A stretch of 7,901 nucleotides of DNA, from NCBI GenBank assembly GCA_938024025.1, contig CALJBY010000208.1, positions 1 through 7,901 of the forward strand, read 5' to 3'. Position 1 is the first letter of the stretch. Each line of letters begins with the position of its first letter. The position numbers and the translations under genes were made by a program. Below, piece after piece: positions 5,301 through 7,901 of the stretch. The notes beneath the pieces are model-generated. The model saw only the letters and a list, made by a program, of their open reading frames with translations, did not search any database and was not told the DNA's origin. The DNA comes from an uncultured bacterium (GTDB lineage: Bacteria > Desulfobacterota > WTBG01).

Positions 5301-6392
5301 GTGAACCCTTCAGCAGTAGTTCGTTCCGGTGTATTTCTTTTTATGGGTACCTGCCTCATGATACTAATCTTACAGGGTGCTCTCTTCGCCGGACAGGAAG
5401 AAACCACCCCATCGGAATCGTTACAAAAGACAGAGGCGGGTCCCCCTGAAGGTGAAACCCCACCAGTACCTGATATGTTTCTTAAAAACAATGAATATGA
5501 TGTGGGTGAAGTTTATGAAGGAACTCCAGTAACCCATACCTTCATCATTAAAAACAGGGGGAAGGGAGAGCTTCTACTGCAATCGGTCAAACCCGGGTGA
5601 GGATGTTCTGTGGCCAGTTTTGATAAGGTCATCCCTTCTGGTCAGGAAGGTAAAGTCAATCTATCAGTAAAAACAAAAAACATGCGGGGAAAATTCACAA
5701 AGTCCGCAACGATTCGTTCTAACGATCCTCAGCACCCTTCATACAGGATAAAGCTCAAAGGCACCATTAAGCGTTACATCACCGTTCAACCTTCACCACG
5801 AGCATATTTAACTGGCTTTGAAGGGGACACACTCAGTCAAAAACTAACGATTAGTACAAATGAGGCAGAACCATTAACGATTACCAACATTACATCTACC
5901 CTCGATGATAAAATTACCTATGAGATCAAACCCCTCCAAGAAGGGAAAGCATATGAACTCAACGTCACCACAAGGGAAGATGTACAGGGCAGAGCTATTG
6001 GTAGGATTACCGTCACTACCAGCAGTAAGAACAAACCTAAACTTGACATACCGGTCAGAATCAATTTCAAGAATGAACTGACGATTTCGCCAAGCACCCT
6101 CTTCTTTGGCTCTATTCCTCTTGCATCACAAACACTGGAATCGCTCATTACAAAACAGATTCGTGTAAGTAAAGAACGGGGTGAGCCGCTTGCTATAGAA
6201 AAAATAATACCGAGCAGCGATTTTATCCAAACAGCTATTGAAACCACGGAGGAAGGAAAAGAGTACCGTATTACGGTTACCCTAGAAAAGGATAAACTTC
6301 AGAAGGGGGTGCTTAAGGAAACACTCGAGATTCACACTAATTACCTGAAAAAACCTGTTTTTACCATTACCTTGAAAGGAAAGATTATTTAA
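5301..6392 (+). CDS. Probable selenocysteine-containing DUF1573 / Ig-like exported protein (in-frame TGA at 5598-5600)
   Basis: Read through one TGA, this frame gives 363 residues. Residues 1-30 are a signal peptide (Arg8, hydrophobic core 10-27, cleavage plausible after ALFA), so the protein is exported. A Pro/Glu-rich linker (31-58) leads to a DUF1573 domain (about 60-160): YDVGEVYEGTPVTHTFIIKN, then VKPG-U-GCSVASFDK and RSNDPQHPSYRIKLKG. The family normally has Cys-Gly-Cys here; TGA sits at the first Cys (residue 100), the second is Cys102. Two further beta-rich Ig-like segments follow (about 160-256 and 257-363) with echoing motifs EGKAYELNVT and EGKEYRITVT. Both halves share one frame, and a hairpin fitting a bacterial SECIS follows the TGA. 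The DUF1573 function is unknown; a thiol/selenol redox or metal-binding role for the U-G-C motif is inference. Alternatives are a nonsense-mutated pseudogene, or a restart at GTG 5610, which would split the domain. The gene ends tail to tail with the DUF1786 gene, overlapping by 4 bases. Confidence 0.82.
5612..5643 (+). promoter_or_regulatory. Putative bacterial SECIS hairpin in the coding region
   Basis: Beginning 12 bases after the TGA, GGCCAG (5612-5617) pairs with CTGGTC (5638-5643), 6 base pairs with one G-U. After a pyrimidine-rich 4x4 internal loop, GAT (5622-5624) pairs with ATC (5631-5633), presenting the apical loop AAGGTC. The GGU begins 27 bases after the TGA. E. coli fdhF has a similar AGGUCU loop, and bacterial SECIS elements generally show G/GU in the loop at about this distance. 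The upper stem is short, so an alternative lower pairing (GGGTGA 5595-5600 with TCATCC 5629-5634) competes. Hand folding only. Confidence 0.6.
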
Positions 6393-7438
6393 CGGCTACC
6401 GTATCTGAGCGAGGCACCCTTGACCAGACCGAAGGGACCCGTTAGCATCATATTCCCATGGGGGGCTGCAAAGCGGACAGTAAGGCTGCTCTTTTTTAGC
6501 ATTTCTCTTCGCGGTCCGGTCACAATGATTTCTTCATTTCCCTCCATCCCCCATGAGCTCAACAAAACAGCCCCATGACCTCCGTCTTCCAAAACTTCCC
6601 GTGAGCTCACCGCCCCTTTTAGAAAACGGACAAGGAGATTGTCAAGCTTTCCTGTTGTCAGGCAACTGGTATGATGTTCCAGTAGTCCTTCAATTCTGCC
6701 GGCATGAATGAGCGCTGCCAGGGTGTGACTGTTTCCCACATTGACAAAAAGTCCTGAAGGAGATTCTTCCATGCAGCCCAGAATGGCAGCAAATGATGTA
6801 TCCATGGCAACAACCTCGCAGTCATACTGGATTTTGGCTGCCCGCACTGCAGCGTTCATCCTCCTGAAAGACGATGGAATTTCATTGGGGGTGTAGACGA
6901 ACTGTTCTGGTGAGTTCTCTTGCTTGAGGCGTTCTTCAATGATTTTAAAGCGATATTCCCTGTTGGATGTTCCTTCGGGGGGCATCCCATGGTCTTGAAC
7001 CGCGATGGCCACGAGATCAATGTCAAAATCTTCACCAAAGTGGGCCAGGAAATCCTTCAGGACCATAAGGTTTATTTCATGGAACCTGAGGGTGGTTCCC
7101 TGAAAGCCCACAGCTCCATCACGGGCTATTTCAATCCCATAGTTTTTAACTTCCTTGAGATTGTTTCTTACGGTGTAGGCAGCCTCTTCAGTCATAATGA
7201 CCCGATAGCCCTTTTTGAGGTGTTTTGCCAGAAGGGAGGGAACTGCCCCGCCCCCAATAGGATCACCGGCAATGGAGAGATCCTGATCACACCGCTCAAT
7301 CAATTGTGCAAAGTATCTGGTTGGTGTTGGCAGTATAAGGCTGATACAATTCTCTGGGGTTACGGTTGTATCATAGAGGAGGATATCCTGTGTGCCTGCT
7401 CCAATATCAAGGGCCAATATTTTATGAGGCGGTTTCAT
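6389..7438 (-). CDS. DUF1786 family protein (actin-like ATPase fold, function unknown)
   Basis: A 349-residue cytoplasmic protein from the ATG at 7438. It starts with KILALDIGAGTQDILLYD (6-23), the hallmark of DUF1786, which resembles the phosphate-1 loop of sugar kinase/Hsp70/actin-type ATPases. Other conserved-looking motifs are IGGGAVPS (61-68), VAIAVQDHG (144-152), VNVGNSHTLAAL (232-243, a phosphate-2-like loop), LEHHT (253-257) and VTGPRREM (306-313). The family has sometimes been labelled as related to pyruvate formate-lyase activating enzyme, but no CxxxCxxC radical-SAM motif is present, so that label is not supported. An in-frame GTG at 7450 would add four residues; neither start has a clear Shine-Dalgarno. 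moaA lies 51-63 bases upstream on the same strand and is probably co-transcribed, which weakly suggests a link to pyranopterin or radical-SAM biochemistry. Its stop overlaps the stop of the convergent selenoprotein gene. Confidence 0.8.
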   Translation of the reverse strand: MKPPHKILALDIGAGTQDILLYDTTVTPENCISLILPTPTRYFAQLIERCDQDLSIAGDPIGGGAVPSLLAKHLKKGYRVIMTEEAAYTVRNNLKEVKNYGIEIARDGAVGFQGTTLRFHEINLMVLKDFLAHFGEDFDIDLVAIAVQDHGMPPEGTSNREYRFKIIEERLKQENSPEQFVYTPNEIPSSFRRMNAAVRAAKIQYDCEVVAMDTSFAAILGCMEESPSGLFVNVGNSHTLAALIHAGRIEGLLEHHTSCLTTGKLDNLLVRFLKGAVSSREVLEDGGHGAVLLSSWGMEGNEEIIVTGPRREMLKKSSLTVRFAAPHGNMMLTGPFGLVKGASLRYGSR

Positions 7439-7501
7439 GGTAGTGCGCACTGGTGGTTAATAGAAAACCTGAAGCATAAGGGAGGAGCATTTACTCGAGT
7501 G

Positions 7502-7901
7502 TTACCCCCCGATGGCAACCATATCACGGGTACACTTTCTAAATGTAGGTTCCATAACCGTATGGCCTTTCGGTTTGGAAGAGAGAGCTTCGTGGAGCAG
7601 CAGCTTCAATTCTTCATCGGTGCCGGCAGATCTGAGCGGTTGCAGTATGTCAATTTCCTGATCAGCAAAAAGGCAGGGTCTGAGCTTCCCATCTGCAGTC
7701 AATCGTAATCGATTGCAGGTGGTGCAGAAGTGACTACTGATCGGATTGATGAAACCTATCATCCCCTGTGCACCGGGTAACCGGTAGAGCTCAGCTGGTC
7801 CCCTCATTCCCTCCTGGTTGCGTAAAACAGGCTCAAGCATATGGTGCTCCTCGATGATAGTCCGTATCTTCAAACCACTCAAATACTTTTCCTGGTGCCA
7901 C
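7502..7901 (-). CDS. moaA: GTP 3',8-cyclase MoaA, C-terminal part (N-terminus beyond window)
   Basis: The frame is open to the window edge and supplies the last 132 residues. MoaA is the radical-SAM enzyme that converts GTP to 3',8-cyclo-7,8-dihydro-GTP, the first step of molybdenum/tungsten pyranopterin synthesis. The fragment contains the family's GPAELYRLPGAQGMIGFINP region, the C-terminal [4Fe-4S] ligands in CTTCNRLRLTADGKLRPC (Cys59, Cys62, Cys76 of the fragment, CxxCx13C) which bind the GTP-side cluster, and the terminal Gly-Gly (MVAIGG) needed for catalysis. The N-terminal radical-SAM CxxxCxxC half lies outside. An internal TTG at 7882 is not a true start, since MoaA-like sequence continues upstream of it (WHQEKYLSGLK). 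The product would feed the tungsten cofactor of the AOR in this window. Confidence 0.95.
   Translation of the reverse strand, partial: WHQEKYLSGLKIRTIIEEHHMLEPVLRNQEGMRGPAELYRLPGAQGMIGFINPISSHFCTTCNRLRLTADGKLRPCLFADQEIDILQPLRSAGTDEELKLLLHEALSSKPKGHTVMEPTFRKCTRDMVAIGG

Noticed and set aside
5598..5610. Reading the interrupted DUF1573 gene as a frameshifted or nonsense pseudogene, or as two genes with a restart at GTG 5610 (GAGG lies upstream)
   Set aside because: Both parts are in the same frame, so there is no frameshift. The TGA is exactly at a conserved Cys, the downstream 263 residues are intact, and a restart would cut the domain in the middle and leave an exported fragment plus a fragment without a signal peptide. 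A simple nonsense mutation is not fully excluded.
6389..7450. Pyruvate formate-lyase activating enzyme label for the DUF1786 gene
   Set aside because: It has no CxxxCxxC radical-SAM motif; the visible motifs are of the actin-like ATPase kind.
6920..7708. Long 262-codon open frame on the plus strand
   Set aside because: It lies antisense to DUF1786 and moaA, both of which have clear family motifs, and its own translation has no recognisable pattern.

Overview
This window looks like a piece of an anaerobic bacterial chromosome, most likely a Desulfobacterota-type organism (sulfate reducer or syntroph). The evidence is a tungsten-type aldehyde ferredoxin oxidoreductase with its own Fe-S and flavin electron-transfer proteins, a molybdopterin gene (moaA), a DUF1786 gene, and an apparent selenoprotein gene. 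The taxonomic reading is inference; there is no rRNA or phylogenetic marker here.

Left region (1-4578, all minus strand). Read in the direction of transcription, the genes are a 157-residue four-cluster Fe-S protein, an overlapping FAD/NAD(P)H oxidoreductase (ATGA overlap), a 205-base gap, a 165-residue four-cluster Fe-S protein, a 654-residue AOR-family catalytic subunit that starts one base after the Fe-S stop, and a small unrecognised helical protein cut by the window edge. This set resembles the AorA/AorB/AorC type of NAD-coupled tungsten aldehyde oxidoreductase, with one additional Fe-S subunit. Electrons would run between the W-bispyranopterin site, a string of [4Fe-4S] clusters, and FAD/NAD(P)H. 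A good sigma70-type promoter on the minus strand (4627-4656) lies just upstream of the first gene.

Middle region (4579-6392, plus strand). A near-consensus sigma70 promoter (TTGACA, 17 bases, TATATT) drives a leader with nested inverted repeats, then a small ribbon-helix-helix-like protein. Next comes a 156-base gap with two perfect, interleaved inverted repeats (pseudoknot topology). After it is a secreted DUF1573/Ig-like protein whose reading frame is interrupted by one in-frame TGA. The TGA falls exactly at the first Cys position of the family's Cys-Gly-Cys motif, the frame continues for 263 more residues, and a hairpin with a GGU apical loop follows at a distance suited to a bacterial SECIS. 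I read this as a selenocysteine-containing DUF1573 protein; it is the most interesting item in the window.

Right region (6389-7901, minus strand). A DUF1786 (actin-like ATPase fold) gene meets the selenoprotein gene tail to tail with a 4-base overlap. Upstream of it is the C-terminal 132 residues of MoaA, the radical-SAM enzyme of pyranopterin synthesis, which the tungsten enzyme would need for its cofactor.

No tRNA, rRNA, CRISPR array or insertion sequence was seen.
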